Assembly: GCA_963920765.1 (NCBI GenBank)
Contig: OY987244.1
Location: 4,838,501 to 4,902,500, forward strand
Source of the DNA: Ulota crispa
Lineage: Eukaryota; Streptophyta; Bryopsida; Orthotrichales; Orthotrichaceae
Direction: 5' to 3'
Length of the DNA stretch: 64,000 bases
Shown here: positions 37,501-48,724 of the stretch, in pieces
Layout: each line of letters opens with the position of its first letter
Position numbering within the stretch: the first letter of the stretch is position 1
Notes under the pieces: generated by a model
Databases searched by the model: none
The model's input: only the letters and a program-made list of their open reading frames with translations
What the model was told of the DNA's origin: nothing
Position numbers and translations under genes: made by a program

Positions 37501-39700
37501 GGCGGGCAAAGATAAAGGGTGTCAGAGTAAATGATGCAGAATAATGCTGCTGTCAGATGCAAGCTTCTTCTGCACATCCCTCAAATAAAGGTCTGAAAAG
37601 CTACAAGCATCTCAATGATTTCTCGGAAGGCCGGTTACAAGTCTTGAAACATTTTTCAAAAAATTGTAATTGAAAGACAAATATATGGAAGCTACATGTA
37701 ACCCACTTTTATTCATATTATTTTACACTTGTTTTCAGTTGGTTATACGGGGAAATTTCATGGATACCCCTGAAGTTTGCGATATTTGTATAAATATCTC
37801 TGGTTTTCCAGAAATTGCACAAATATCTTTGGATCATAATTTTTAGGAGTTTGTTCCATTGTGCATGCCACTTCCTTCTCCTTTGTGTGCATGTAGTTTC
37901 TTTTTTGTTCTATTGCACTCCTTACTTCAACATTGATCATGTGCACCACAAAGCAAATGCCTGAAAATCATGATCCAAGGGCATCTGTGCATTTTCTGAA
38001 AAACCAGGGGTATCTATACAAATATGCTGAACTTTAGGGGTATCCACAAAATTTTCCCTATTTTATAAATACTGAAGTTACGGTGAACAAAATGTTCTTA
38101 GGGCCCTTTGTCAACTCCAAGTATTTTGAAAACTCAAGTATGAACGTAAGTGGGAAGTGTTTGGGGCCGTCCACTTTACCTCATCTTCAACCATGCACCC
38201 ACTTCAATCATTTTCCAAGAGGACGAAAGTTGTCCTTTCAATGCCAAAAACACATTATTTTTTCAAATTTTTTTCTTGAAAATGGTCAGAGAGATGTGCC
38301 ACATCATTGAATGTCAAAAATAGCTACTTTCAATGTGTCCATATTTTTTAAAACATTAATTTGTAAAAAGATGTACAAGGTCCTTGTTGTCCTTTTTGTG
38401 AGGGCAGGATACACTATTGACTTTTCCTTCTTTTTAGGAGAATATTATCTCTCTTGAACACATGCCACATGCTACATGATCACTGCCCATGATCAGTGCA
38501 CTCTCCTTGGGCTGAGCCACGGGTTCAGGGTCAATCCTTTAAGGGTTAAACATCACATATTTTTTGTTCTTTTCACCAAACCCTAAGAAATGGACGTTCC
38601 TATTTCAAACGGGTTCAAATAAACTGTACGTGAGTTCACTAGAATCACATTCAACACCATATTTGTTAAATTGGGAAAAATAGAGGTATCATTTTGTACT
38701 CGACCTTAAACCCAAAAAGTTACCTTAAACCAAATTTGAAAGTATCAGATTCAATCTGAGCCACTAAAATTTTTTGCCTCGCAAATTCCTCCTCTCAAGT
38801 ACGAGCACATGTACCAAAAATATGCTGTGAACTCAGTTTTAGCTTCAGAAGTCCCAAAATGTACTGTTTTTTCCAATTTGACGAATATGGTGTTATTCCG
38901 GATTAATGTGCAAACTATGCCACAATACTGTCAATATTTTTTGCAACCAGATCTATTGAAGAGGGAGTGTGAAAGGCAACGGACCTGGGCAAGTCGCAGT
39001 CGCGCGGCTGCCAGCGGTACTGCATGAAATCCAAGTCAGGGCGGCCGTTTTCTTCGCATCGAAACCCCGGATCCACAAACGGGCAGTTCCGGGACCGGTA
39101 CAGCGGATACGTCTCGTCATGCACCCATCGCCCCTGCGAGATCTCACACCGGCCCCCTGGCAAGCCCCCCGGCAAGCTCCCCGCCTTCTTCTTCGTCGTC
39201 ATCGTCTCCGGCGCTGCTGCTGCTGCTCTGTCTGTCAGCGTCTCATTCACACCCGGCATCTCTACAACTTCAGATCGATCGCCGGCCAAAATTTCGTCCT
39301 TCTCAAGAGATTCCACCGTACCATTACTGTTGGATCCCGAGTGTGCATGATTATTCGCTGATCCAGCTGGTGGATCCGACACCGGCACGACAGTAGCCTC
39401 GTCAGGTGGAGCCTCGGTTGGTGGTGGGCTGGTACCGAGGGTGTCTTCCGCTCCAGGGTCCTCTGATTTGGACCTGCGAGCGGAGCTGGACATGGCCATA
39501 CCGAAATCTGTTCCTCTTTGCAATGCATTTTGGAGCTCTTTGCTGTAGCTGTTGAGGTAGAATGTCGTGACGTCCATGTACGTGACACAGAGCAGGAGGA
39601 ACCCTACGATGCTCGCCAGGAGCACCCACAAGCCTATGGCGTGGCTTGGCTTGCGACAGGGTTTCCCACTCCCTCGGCACACGGGCTTCGAAGCAGCCAT
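31588..39700 (-). CDS. Trichome birefringence-like (TBL) polysaccharide O-acetyltransferase
   Basis: Golgi type II membrane enzyme of the TBL/DUF231 family, which O-acetylates cell-wall polysaccharides; the exact substrate cannot be told. Exons (complement): 39700-38985, 36135-35914, 34739-34569, 33980-33825, 31954-31588; spliced length 1632 nt, 543 aa. A membrane anchor lies at about residues 20-42 (AIGLWVLLASIVGFLLLCV), then a variable Ser/Pro/Glu-rich stem. From about residue 183 comes the PMR5N Cys-rich domain (GRWVHDETYPLY, ENGRPDLDFMQYRWQP). The catalytic GDS motif is VFVGDSLGRNQW (S260), and the DxxH motif is DCSHFCLPGVPDTWNELLY (D508, H511); Phe replaces the usual Trp of DCxHWC. Intron 2 appears to be GC-AG: only TACAG/GCACGC keeps EYYR joined to DPYLVPQ. 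All five exons join in frame. Introns total about 6.5 kb and hold many MITEs. Confidence 0.93.
31985..32220. repeat. Element T, copy 3 (TBL intron 4)
   Basis: ATTAATTTGGGAAAA..GGTACCATATTGTACC at the left and a CAATGAATATGGCGTTCTTT end at the right, similar to 38653-38894. The boundaries are approximate. Confidence 0.4.
32533..32951. mobile_element. TA-type MITE (A copy) in TBL intron 4
   Basis: TA then AGGTAGGCGCACCCATAAG at the left; GCTTATGGATGCTGCTACCT then TA at the right. It is longer (419 bp) than its sisters (about 373-396 bp) because of an internal 21-bp tandem repeat, CACCCATAACCATCACTTCA, near 32800-32873. Confidence 0.85.
33087..33324. mobile_element. TTAA-type MITE (family D3) in TBL intron 4
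   Basis: TTAACCCCTAAAGGACCAAG at the left and CTTGGTCCTTTAAGGGTTAA at the right. Copies are at 43264-43498 and 57991-58232. 238 bp. Confidence 0.85.
34957..35212. repeat. Element T, copy 1 (TBL intron 2)
   Basis: Inverted ends around TAATGCATTATTCGTTAAATT and AATTTAACAAATAATGCATTA. It lies in inverse orientation to 38653-38894, sharing a segment on CCTTAAACCCAAAAAGT. Confidence 0.6.
36189..36472. mobile_element. TA-type MITE (N copy) in TBL intron 1
   Basis: TA then AGGTAGTCGGCTCT at the left; AGAGCCGTCTACCT then TA at the right. It carries a nested CACTA-like MITE at 36291-36434. It lies 54 bp upstream, in transcript order, of TBL exon 2. Confidence 0.75.
36291..36434. mobile_element. CACTA-like MITE, 144 bp, nested
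   Basis: CACTAAAAGAAAAACATG at the left and GTTTTTCTTTTAGTG at the right, flanked by AGA and AGG. It matches 54768-54912 in length and sequence. A worn relative lies at about 35600-35752. Confidence 0.7.
37015..37407. mobile_element. hAT-like MITE in TBL intron 1
   Basis: GGGAACTGCTAAAGCCAC at the left and GTGGCTTTAGCAGTTCCC at the right, with flanks TATATTAT and TACATTAT (8 bp, one mismatch). An 8-bp duplication suits hAT; the superfamily is tentative. Confidence 0.65.
37750..38058. mobile_element. MULE-like MITE (family C), copy 4, TBL intron 1
   Basis: GGAAATTTCATGGATACCCC at the left and GGGGTATCCACAAAATTTTC at the right. No clear target duplication remains. Confidence 0.75.
38653..38894. 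repeat. Element T, copy 2 (TBL intron 1)
   Basis: AACACCATATTTGTTAAATTGG at the left is the inverse of CCAATTTGACGAATATGGTGTT at the right. It ends 91 bp from the exon 1 donor. Confidence 0.7.
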
Positions 39701-41830
39701 GTCGAAGACGTATGTACGAAAAGATCGGCCGGAATCTAATTAAGCGAGAAAGCTAAAGCCTCGAGTTAACGATGACTTGAATGTTAGGTTACTAATGCTG
39801 CTGCATCCCAAGCTCCATGGACCGCGCATCGTGGATTCTACACCTCGGTCGTAACGCTAACGAAGCCGGTGCTAATGGACAGGGGCTTTAGCTAGTTCCC
39901 GCCTGAAGCAGTTGATGTGTGTACTTCGCTCCTCGTATGCCACGCTTGAATCCTGGTTTGAATAATATTCCCACGGTGGATGTCGTTTGTACTAAGTACA
40001 GCACTCACGGTCCCACGCGAGAGCAATCGTCCGGGCAGGTCAGCATGATTACCCCCAGGTGACGTCCGTCTGGAAAGACAAAGCACACAACAACTTGACA
40101 ATGCTCACGAAGCAAATCCCAAACCTAAACTGTCTCATAGCCTGTCTAATAATTCGACCCACATCCCGATCGAACTCCAACCTGAAGTGGCTGGAGGTCG
40201 AAAGTATCGATTGTTGTGTAGCAAGAGTGATCGTGTGACTCTCATGACCGTGAATCGAATAAGCTGAGTTCGATTCAATATAATAAACTTGAAGCATGAA
40301 ATCACTGCGCATTTTGTATCTTGTAGATCTAGAAAATATTTCTTCGACCGGGCTGCTAGGATCCCTATTCCAGGTTTGCGCATATCGAAAGGTCCAGTGG
40401 GGGATCAGGTGACACGCTGTTGTCTGGTGCAAACTGACGTTCGGAAACTAAAAATAAAAAAAAGCGCCTTCAAGGTAAGCTAGGCCACTACGGCGGACGG
40501 ATCCAGAAAGCAGCGGTTGGGTCGGTTGGAATGTTCTAGACCGAGGTAACGAACTATCCCCGCTGCATTGGTTGGAATGGAATGCGCAGTGCGTGGCTCC
40601 CCTGGATTTTTTCTTTCGATCACCTCTCGCAATCCGATCCTCTTTAATTCTCTCCACTCCGAACAATGCTTGTGTGGATATGTTAGGTCGGCAGTCTCGC
40701 CGAATTACTTAAGTCTAGCTAATTTTTACCCCAGTCGCCGAAGCTAGCGCAATTACATATATACCGTACGTCTCTACTCAAATCGAACCACGGAAGCGGT
40801 CAAACGAAACAAATAACTCAGAGGAGTTGCAGCCATGTCATGTCCAGACCGTAGAGCGTGAGAGGTAATTAGGTTTTCGCCACAAGAGTGACGAAGGGCG
40901 TAGTTTTTGTCTCAGCTGCTACTAACACCATTGCATAATGAGAAACTTATAGCTAGTGCGAGCACTGATTCTGTAACTACCACGACGACTACTCTATCCT
41001 TCCCAAAGCGAGATTTCAGTACTGCCCGTACCACAGTCGGGGAGTTTTTTAGCTTAACCGACCAATATCCTATCCTACATGCTCTTGGACCAACTGGCTG
41101 TTTACAGTATGCTCTTGGCTAAGCCTATAGAAACAAAAAATATTCTCTTCTTTTCCTCTTAAATGATCAAATAATCAACCGGCTAACTTGTAACTAAATG
41201 CCGGTACTCCCAGTACATTGGCCCGGACTACCTTCTTTCGCAAGTTCACATTACACCGCACTGCAGCAAATATTGCGTCCCACAACCGACTGACATAAGT
41301 CTTCCAAAATCGTCGTCCAAAAGTAAAGAATAACGTCTCGTAAACTCACCTACTGTGACGGAATGTGGAAAAGTGGGAAATGTAGTTGGTGATCTTCACG
41401 CCCTTCGTCACGTTGCTCACGTCCTAGAAGTGAACGTGTCAGTTCGGTACCCACATGGCCCTGTAGCAAAATCAGCCTTGTAGCAGTAAAGTCCAACGCT
41501 CCGTTCTTAGTTCTCGATCGTTTGACGTGCAAAGCGAATAGCGCCTCTGGGAGAATGATGGGAGAGAGGAGCGCATCGCCGTCGAGGACGACCCGTTGAA
41601 TTGCACGTTCAGAACTGTGGGCAGCAGCAGTTGTGCGAAATCCGGTAGCGGCGTGATCGATCGAGTGCAGCGAGCGAGCGATGCATGATGGTGTGGCTCG
41701 TACTGCTGTACGTTGTAGCAGTACTAGACTGGTTTTGTGCCGTTTTATGCGAGTGATTGGGGCCACCGGGGAAAGAGTGCAGTGCACGAAGGGGTGGCGA
41801 TCGATCGGATGTGGCGATGCGAGCCCACCA
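39701..41830. other. 5' flank of TBL and unrecognised intergenic sequence
   Basis: More G+C- and CpG-rich than most of the window. Presumably holds the TBL promoter and 5' UTR. Open frames such as 41787-41350 (145 codons) resemble no family I know. A 14-bp word GTGACGAAGGGCGT (40888) recurs inverted at 41398. Confidence 0.35.
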
Positions 41831-42067
41831 TTAACCCTTGAAGGGCCATTCGGCTCTAGAGCTACGACCTACGGTACCAAATACAAACGCAACTAATATT
41901 CAGAAGTTTGAATCAGCTGGAAATTAAGTGTGACAATCATACACATTGAAAGGTTATATGATGGTGGATGCATAATTTTATTTAAAGTTCTCATAGCAGC
42001 TCAAATACGTCTATACATACAGTCATACATACAATCGCAAAGGGCATTCGGACCCTTCAGGAGTTAA
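41831..42067. mobile_element. TTAA-type MITE (family D2), copy 2
   Basis: TTAACCCTTGAAGGGCCATT at the left, GGACCCTTCAGGAGTTAA at the right; internal identity to 562-792. Confidence 0.85.
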
Positions 42068-42612
42068 GGTTGAAATACCCAATCTGAAGCATGAACCTAA
42101 TGTGGTACATATGTACACGTTTTGCACATTTCAGATCTCAAATCTAGGCATTTCATAGATAGCTAATTTTCTGTATCTTAAGATATTGGGACTTTGGGGA
42201 GTGGGCTCGCAGCGTCGCTCTATGATAGCGATACCAGTTGGCCGTGGCGGGTCATGTCAGAGCTCCGGGACTGTGGCGCTTCCGGTTGTTGTTGTTATGC
42301 TTTGGCAGCCTGCCTGGGTCCTGGACTCCTGGGGTATGTCCCGCCTGGGCTTGGCTTTTCTCCCCTGTCGCCCCCTTTCTTTTCTCCCCGTACAAAAGCC
42401 AGGGTTTTTCTTTTGTTTTTTCGGAGAGTTTTTGCCTAAATCTTAGATCAATCTTGCAAGTGGCTTCAGAAATTTGGGAGAAAAATTGAATGAAATTGTC
42501 ATGTCCCTCCGTCCTTGATCAAAAAAAGGAAAAAAACCTGGCCAGCGTCCTCCGGCTTGATATAAGCTTAGTAGCTTACTGCGTGGAGCGTGTTTGTGGG
42601 GCCGGCTTGGAA
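42068..42612. other. Intergenic stretch, nothing recognised
   Basis: Three overlapping open frames near 42186-42489 share the same GC-rich stretch; none resembles a known protein. Confidence 0.3.
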
Positions 42613-42784
42613 AGTTCAGGCTTTTCAAGTGGCAGGAATGTAGGATACTTCATTTTTTTGACTGAATTTTCAGGCTTTTCAAGTGGCAGGATACTTCACT
42701 TATTTAACTGAATTTTCTGGCTTTTCAAGTGGCAGGATACTTCATTTAATTGACCGAATTTTCAGGCTTTTCAGATACTTCATT
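42613..42784. repeat. ~58-bp tandem repeat, three to four units
   Basis: Unit TTTTCAGGCTTTTCAAGTGG then CAGGATACTTCATTTAATTGACTGAA. The last unit is cut by the TA-type MITE at 42787-43159 and resumes as ATTGACTGA after it. Confidence 0.8.
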
Positions 42785-42786
42785 TA

Positions 42787-43159
42787 AGGTAGCCGCACTC
42801 ATGGGCGTGACATCTCTATGGGTGTCACTGACTAAGTCACGGTGGTTATGGGTACTTAAGTGATATTTATGAGTGACAAAGTGATGGTTGTGGGTGACTT
42901 GCATGACGGTTTTGAGTACCCATCTCACTATTTAAGAACCAACAAGCCTATTTTTAGCACCTCTTACACATGGTTCTTACAATTTCATTATTTTTCAACT
43001 TTGAAAATCTTTGTGAACAAATGCTAGCACAAGGAACCTTGAAATTGATGCCAATATTTTTGGTTTCCATTTCCTAACTTACAATATTTTTTTCAAAGTT
43101 AGCCAATTGTTTCACCTACTCCAAAACCCTTATTTCCACGCTTATGGGTGCACCTACCT
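42787..43159. mobile_element. TA-type MITE (A copy) inside a tandem repeat
   Basis: CATTTA then AGGTAGCCGCACTCATGG at the left; CTTATGGGTGCACCTACCT then TAATTGACTGA at the right. The neighbouring tandem unit reads CATTTAATTGAC, so the site before insertion held a single TA. Confidence 0.9.
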
Positions 43160-43263
43160 TAATTGACTGACTTTTGGATTCTTCAATTTATATTTAGACC
43201 CTAATTTTGTCATGTGTTCAAGGAGATAACAATAACCAACTTCTAAATAGGGACAGGTTCTCA

Positions 43264-43498
43264 TTAACCCCTAAACGTCTAAGTGTGCCACTCCGACTTA
43301 GTACAATATGGGGTATTTTTCTTGTATTTGGAATGGATCCACACCTCTACTACATTTGAAACCAACAAAGAAGTTGGAGAATATATCAATGCAGTTCTAG
43401 TGAGCTACTTGAGATCCCAAACTAAAATTTCTTATTGGTAGCAAATGACAATTATACGTCAGCGTATATACTATGCCCCATGGACGTTTAAGGGTTAA
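43264..43498. mobile_element. TTAA-type MITE (family D3), copy 2
   Basis: TTAACCCCTAAACGTC at the left and GGACGTTTAAGGGTTAA at the right; body as 33087-33324. Confidence 0.85.
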
Positions 43499-43850
43499 GG
43501 TAGACACACCCATTCCCAATCTTCCCCCAGTTCTGCACCCTACTTTTGAGGGTTTCACCACAAACTCTTGAATTGCTAAGCTAGTTTGGGAGGGTCGCGA
43601 TTGGGACCGTCAAGTGCCATTATAGGAACACATCCAATCATTTTCAAGGTTAGTCTAGAGTTGCTAATAGGGACCCTATGAGCTGCAACTTTGCCCTTTA
43701 ATATAACATAATCTACAATATTTTTTTCTATAAAAGTTAATTTCCATGATAGCTTGTTGAAAGACTAACTCTATGGATTTTTTTCCTGAATTTTTAAAGA
43801 CATTGAGATGCCCCAAACTCTTAAACGGTTGGGTATGGGTCTGCCTACTT
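43498..43850. mobile_element. TA-type MITE (R copy), abutting a TTAA element
   Basis: AGGTAGACACACCCATTCCC at the left; GGGTATGGGTCTGCCTACTT then TA at the right. Its left TA is part of the TTAA of the D3 element ending at 43498. Confidence 0.65.
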
Positions 43851-44375
43851 TAGGACCCATAAAGTCATCTAAAATTTTCCTCCCTAGACCAGCAAACACA
43901 AATGTGCACTTATACAGTACAATCCCTGGAACAAAGTTTGAGTTTTTTTTTTGTGCCATTCAAACAAGTTGCATACTCTAGGTTGATAGCAGATTCGGCA
44001 TAAAACAATTCTCCAACTTTTGCCTAATTATTCTATAAATTATTCTCCAAAAATGCCCAATGTTGAACAAATCACAAATTGAAATGCCAAATTGTATAAA
44101 AGTCATTAAGCTTACCTAACAATGAAAAGTCAAGGTTGATTCCAAGAGGGCTCAATCTATTGCAAATTTCTTACCAAGGGCTAATTTTAGGAAGTGAAAG
44201 ATGCTTAGAAAAAGGCTTAATTCTACTTTCTTTTTTATTGAATGCCAAATAATAACAACTTTTTTTGAAAGTGCCTAATCTTATTTAATTATAAAATGTG
44301 ATGACAAATTGATTTTTTCTAAAAAAATAATTAATTCAGCACAGAGCAGCCAAATCTACTCCCCACCTACAGTAA

Positions 44376-45132
44376 TATAGAACACAACTAGATTTCTTTT
44401 TGTTTGGCATCATTGATATTAAAATCTTATGCAACTTTGATCAAGCACATCAAATTCCAATTCCAAAAAATCAAAACCCCATTTTTGGTGAATTATTTTT
44501 TATTTTATTCATGGTTTTACATGATAATTGATTAAAAAAATTTAGTGATTAATTTTTGAGATTTGATTGCACAGGTATGTAGGTAACATCTACAAACAAT
44601 TCTTTTATGTCACAACAAATCTCATTTAGTAACAAGTATATGATTTATGAAGAATTCTATGTGAGGGGTGGTATGACCAAAGTTTGTAAAATAGATATTT
44701 CTATTTTTAAACTATTTTTTTGCAAAGTAAACATATCATCATACTCAAAGGTACAAACTTAATCATATTGTGTGAATCAAATAGCAAAATCTAATGAGCT
44801 TAGAGAAATATGTATTTAACAAAATTTGGACATAGTCACCCATCAATGAAATCTCTAAAACATAAATTATGAAGCTTTTTTGGAGATGCTTGTAACACAT
44901 AAAAGTTGTGTGTACGGATGTTACCTACATACCAGTGCAACAAAATCTCAAAAATTCATCACTAATATTTTTTAATCAACTATCATGTAAAATCATGAAT
45001 ATCATGGAAAATAATTCACCAAAACTAGAGTTTTGATTTTTTGGAATTGAAATTTGGTAGGCTTGATCAGATTTATAAAAGACTTTGATATTAATGATGC
45101 AAGATAAATAAATTCCAATTATGTTCTATGTT
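44376..45132. mobile_element. Foldback element (family H), copy 2
   Basis: Two inverted arms around a centre near 44760, for example TTGATCAAGCACATCAAATTCC versus AATTTGGTAGGCTTGATCA, and CATGATGATATG-type words. The outer ends are eroded. Confidence 0.65.
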
Positions 45133-45189
45133 CTGCAAGCTCTTTGAATGACAGAAAAGGAAAAACTTAAATTTCTTTCCAAGGATTGT

Positions 45190-46031
45190 ATAGTACCAAA
45201 AAGAAAGTGTACGTAGGGCCCTTTTATGGCATTCAAAGAAGTGAGCAAAATAAAGAATATAATTCAATCTCATATTTCTGGTATCTAAACTCTCATGCAA
45301 TTTCAATCAAGCATACCATACTTCAACTTTTGAAACCAAAAGCTTATTTTTGGTGAATCATTTTAATTAAAATTCTTGGGTTTACATGATAATTGAATAA
45401 AAACATTGGTGATGAGTTTTTTAGATTTGATGGCATGAATATGTAGGAATCGTTCATACACACATCTAACATCTTCAAAATGTTTCAAAATTTCTTCTAC
45501 ATGGATTTTAATGTTAGAATGATCATGACCATATCTAGTAGATTAGATATTTTTTTATGGTAATCGAATTTTGCTATTTGATTCATACATGGCTGATTAA
45601 GTTTGTAACTTTGAGCATGATGATATGTTTCTTTTGCCAAAAGCAAATTAAAAATTAGAGATATCTAAATTACTATGTTTGGTCATGATCACCCTAGCAT
45701 TAAAATATTTGTAGAAGAAATTTTGAAACTTTTTGAAGATATTAGATGTGTATATGAACGTTTCCTACATATTCATGCCATCAAATCTAAAAAACTCATC
45801 ACCAATGTTTTTTATTCAATTATCATGTAAACCCAAGAATTTTAATTAAAATGATTCACCAAAAATAAGCTTTTGGTTTTTAAAAGCTAAAATATGGTAT
45901 GCTTCATTAGAATTACATGAGGATTTAGATACCAACAATATGAGATTGAAGTGCCAATTATATTCTTTATTGTACATACTTCTTTGAATGCCATAAAAGG
46001 ACTTTACGTATGCTTTCTTTCTAGTATTGTA
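45190..46031. mobile_element. Foldback element (family H), copy 3, ~840 bp
   Basis: AGTACCAAAAAGAAAGTGTACG and the inverse of CGTATGCTTTCTTTCTAGTATT mark the ends. CCCTTTTATGGCATTCAAAGAAG is mirrored by CTTCTTTGAATGCCATAAAAGG. Arms of about 400 bp. Confidence 0.8.
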
Positions 46032-46039
46032 AAGTACTA

Positions 46040-46432
46040 GTTAATAAAGAAACATACGACTTGTTGTGCAAGTCAAATAGCTTGCATAATACGGAGCAAA
46101 TTAGTTTTTTTTGTCTTGCATCATAATTTCAAAATTATTATGCAATCCCAATCAAGTGTACCAAATTTAGTTTCAAAAAACCTAAATCATATTTTTTTAC
46201 AATTTTTTTGTATTAAACTCATAACAATTGATTGAAAATAATTAGTGATGAATTCTTGAAATTTGATTGCATGGATATGGTAGGAAACATCCTTAAGCAC
46301 ATCTTCCACCCAAAAACAAACCCCCTTAAGTAACAAAAAAATGATCTACAATGAATTCAATGTGAATTGTGGTTTGCTCAAATTTTGTAAACTAGACATT
46401 TTTATTTTATAACTAGCTTTTCACCAAGTAAG
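46040..46432. repeat. Single arm of a family H foldback
   Basis: AT-rich sequence matching the left arm of the copies above (TATGCAATCCCAATCAAGTG; GATTTGATTGCATGGATATG-like words). The second arm is missing. Confidence 0.5.
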
Positions 46433-47550
46433 CACTTCCTTCATGACCAATGTTAAACAAGGAGTATAATAAAACAAAAAGAGAAGTATTGTGTGCACAA
46501 GGGAGAATGAAGTGGCATGCACAATAAAACAAACACCTAGAAAAGGATATTTGTGCAACTTCTAATCAAGGGATATCTATACAAATAAGGCAAACTTAAC
46601 CCCTAAAGGACTGTTGTCCCTTTGGGGGATAGGTGGGAGTTTGGGCATGTACCTTTGGATAAGCTACTTTGTGTGATTTTTTGAAACTTTTATTGAAGGT
46701 GCAAAATTCAAAGATCTATGCGGGCATCTAATTTTTTCCTCATTCCGACAATTATTGAAGAAGTTAAGCATGAAAATCTGAAAAGCAAGGGAGTTTTGCC
46801 GGCCCGGGCAGCCCAAAATCTTCTTTAAAAATTAATTTTTTTAAATTAAAATTTGAAATTGGTTCTTTAGATTTTTTTTTTATAGGTGAGAAGCTTTGAA
46901 TCATTCAATTTCAATCAATGACATGAAAGTTATGAGGAGTTTTTGTTTGTGGGCAGTTATGGAATCTCTACTCTAAAATAAACTTTGAAATCCTTTATTT
47001 TACTCAATTTTCATTATTTTGGAAAAAAAGCAAAACTAAAGGATGTAGATTGTTTGTCACAACATTGTGACCGTTGGTATTTGCATTTTTCATTTTAATA
47101 ATTAAATTCTTAACAATTTAGTGATTTGACTCATTCTCTACTTCTTTTTACTTACTGATTTTTCCTATGTGTTGTGTAGTTCCAATTGATTTGAAAATTC
47201 TCCCACACATAGCTAACTTGATCTCTTACATGGGAAAAATAAAGCGCAAAGTTGCGTAGAGCAATTATTTTCATGTAAGAATGGTCAAAGGCTTCTGAAA
47301 TTTTGCGGCAACATGAAAAAAAACTTTTCTTTTCACTTTAGATGTAAATATCTCACTCATGTCCATCCGGAATGACCTGATTTTTTTTCCACAAGTACCT
47401 AATTCAGTTTAGGGCAAGATCCTATGGTTGCATTTCCCAAATTTTCAAAAATTACCTTCTTAATAACCCAAAAATGACAGTTTTGAGTGATTTTCACTGA
47501 AAAAATGGCTCAGTCGTTTAGGGGTTAAGGGGTATCCATAAAATTTTCCC
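46433..47550. mobile_element. MULE-like MITE (family C), copy 5, split by a TTAA element
   Basis: 46433-46599 matches the inside of copy 1; 47529-47550 (GGGTATCCATAAAATTTTCCC) is its right end. The intervening 46596-47528 is the D1 element. The left end of the C element is missing. Confidence 0.75.
46596..47528. mobile_element. TTAA-type element (family D1), copy nested in a MITE
   Basis: TTAACCCCTAAAGGACTG at the left and AGTCGTTTAGGGGTTAA at the right. Removing it and one TTAA leaves GCAAACTTAAGGGGTATCC, the sequence seen uninterrupted in copy 1 as GCAAACTTCAGGGGTATCC. Confidence 0.88.
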
Positions 47551-47816
47551 TTTATTTTTCCTGGCGATCATGTTTTCTTCACACTACTCTTATTGGCAGT
47601 CTCCCAACAAAAGTTGGTGGAAGCTGTCTTTCTCCGGGATTGTAGGTGAGCAAGGATCAATTGAATGGGGCCACTATCACACCCTGGCAGGTGAGAACCT
47701 GACAGAAAAAAAATAGACCCACCAAACATTCAGCAAAATTATCATCCAATAATTGCTTGGGCTACAACCCATGATGTTTCAAAAGGGGGCGGTTCCTACG
47801 ATGTCCCAGTCAGTGT

Positions 47817-48724
47817 TTAACCCCTAAATGCCCAAGGCACCCAAATCGGGTGTCCAAAAAACTTCAAGAAACTTTGAAAACGCTGTTGAAGGTACGGATT
47901 TTATCATTTTCAAGTTCTTTTTTTGAAAAAGTTGTGCGCTTAAGTTAGTTCCACTGTTCAAATTCAACTTCCTCCATATCTTATTTCAATTGTTTTTAGT
48001 GGAAAGTTAACTACAAGCATACATTTTGTGACATGAATAGTGTTGTGAATAGTGTTGCAGAGCTTATGAGAAGTTGCCACATTGAAAAGATGGGCATCAA
48101 TTGAGCAAAAGGTGAAGATTTCTCTTGGGCACTCCCTTGGGCAATAAGGGCCTTTTTTTCAAAATTTTGACATCTAACAAAATCTAAAAGTGCTTTTGGA
48201 CTAATTTCACTTGGAATGTCTTTGTTATACTAATTAGAGTCTATTCACCATTGAAAATTCTTTCATTCATAATGATTTTTGGGCAATAATTGAGGCTGAA
48301 AATTTTCTTTGTATTGGATGGTTGCATTTTGACAGTTGCATTGTAGGCTCATTTGTGAAATTGTGGTCATGGATTTGGAAGAGGAGCCATTGGTTTTGAA
48401 GTAACAACAATAAATACTAAAGCATCCTAAGTGGTTGTTTCCCAATTTTGTATCCAAAAGTTGCAAATTTGCATTAGAAGTTTTCGGCAGTTCCAAAAAA
48501 AGTAAAAAATTCCATACTCATCATCATTCAATCACAAATATCTTGAAATCCGAGTAGCCATTTTGGATTCTTTTTGGGTAGTGCCATCTAGAAACCTTGA
48601 AGTTCAAGATTCAACGGTTACAATTTTGTTTTGATGTTTAATAATAATCTTACAAGGACAATTCCAAAACTTCAAAACTACCTTCTGAAAACAAGAAAAA
48701 CACCCTTGGGCATTTAGGGGTTAA
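47817..48724. mobile_element. TTAA-type element (family D4), 908 bp
   Basis: TTAACCCCTAAATGCCCAAG and CTTGGGCATTTAGGGGTTAA are perfect 20-bp inverted ends including TTAA. No transposase frame; internal sequence is AT-rich. Confidence 0.85.

Noticed and set aside
40888-41411. 14-bp inverted word GTGACGAAGGGCGT as a possible transposon end pair
   Set aside because: No target duplication and no similarity extending beyond 14 bp.
41350-41787. 145-codon minus-strand open frame in the TBL upstream region
   Set aside because: No recognisable domain, low hydrophobic pattern, and competing open frames on the other strand; likely chance in GC-richer DNA.
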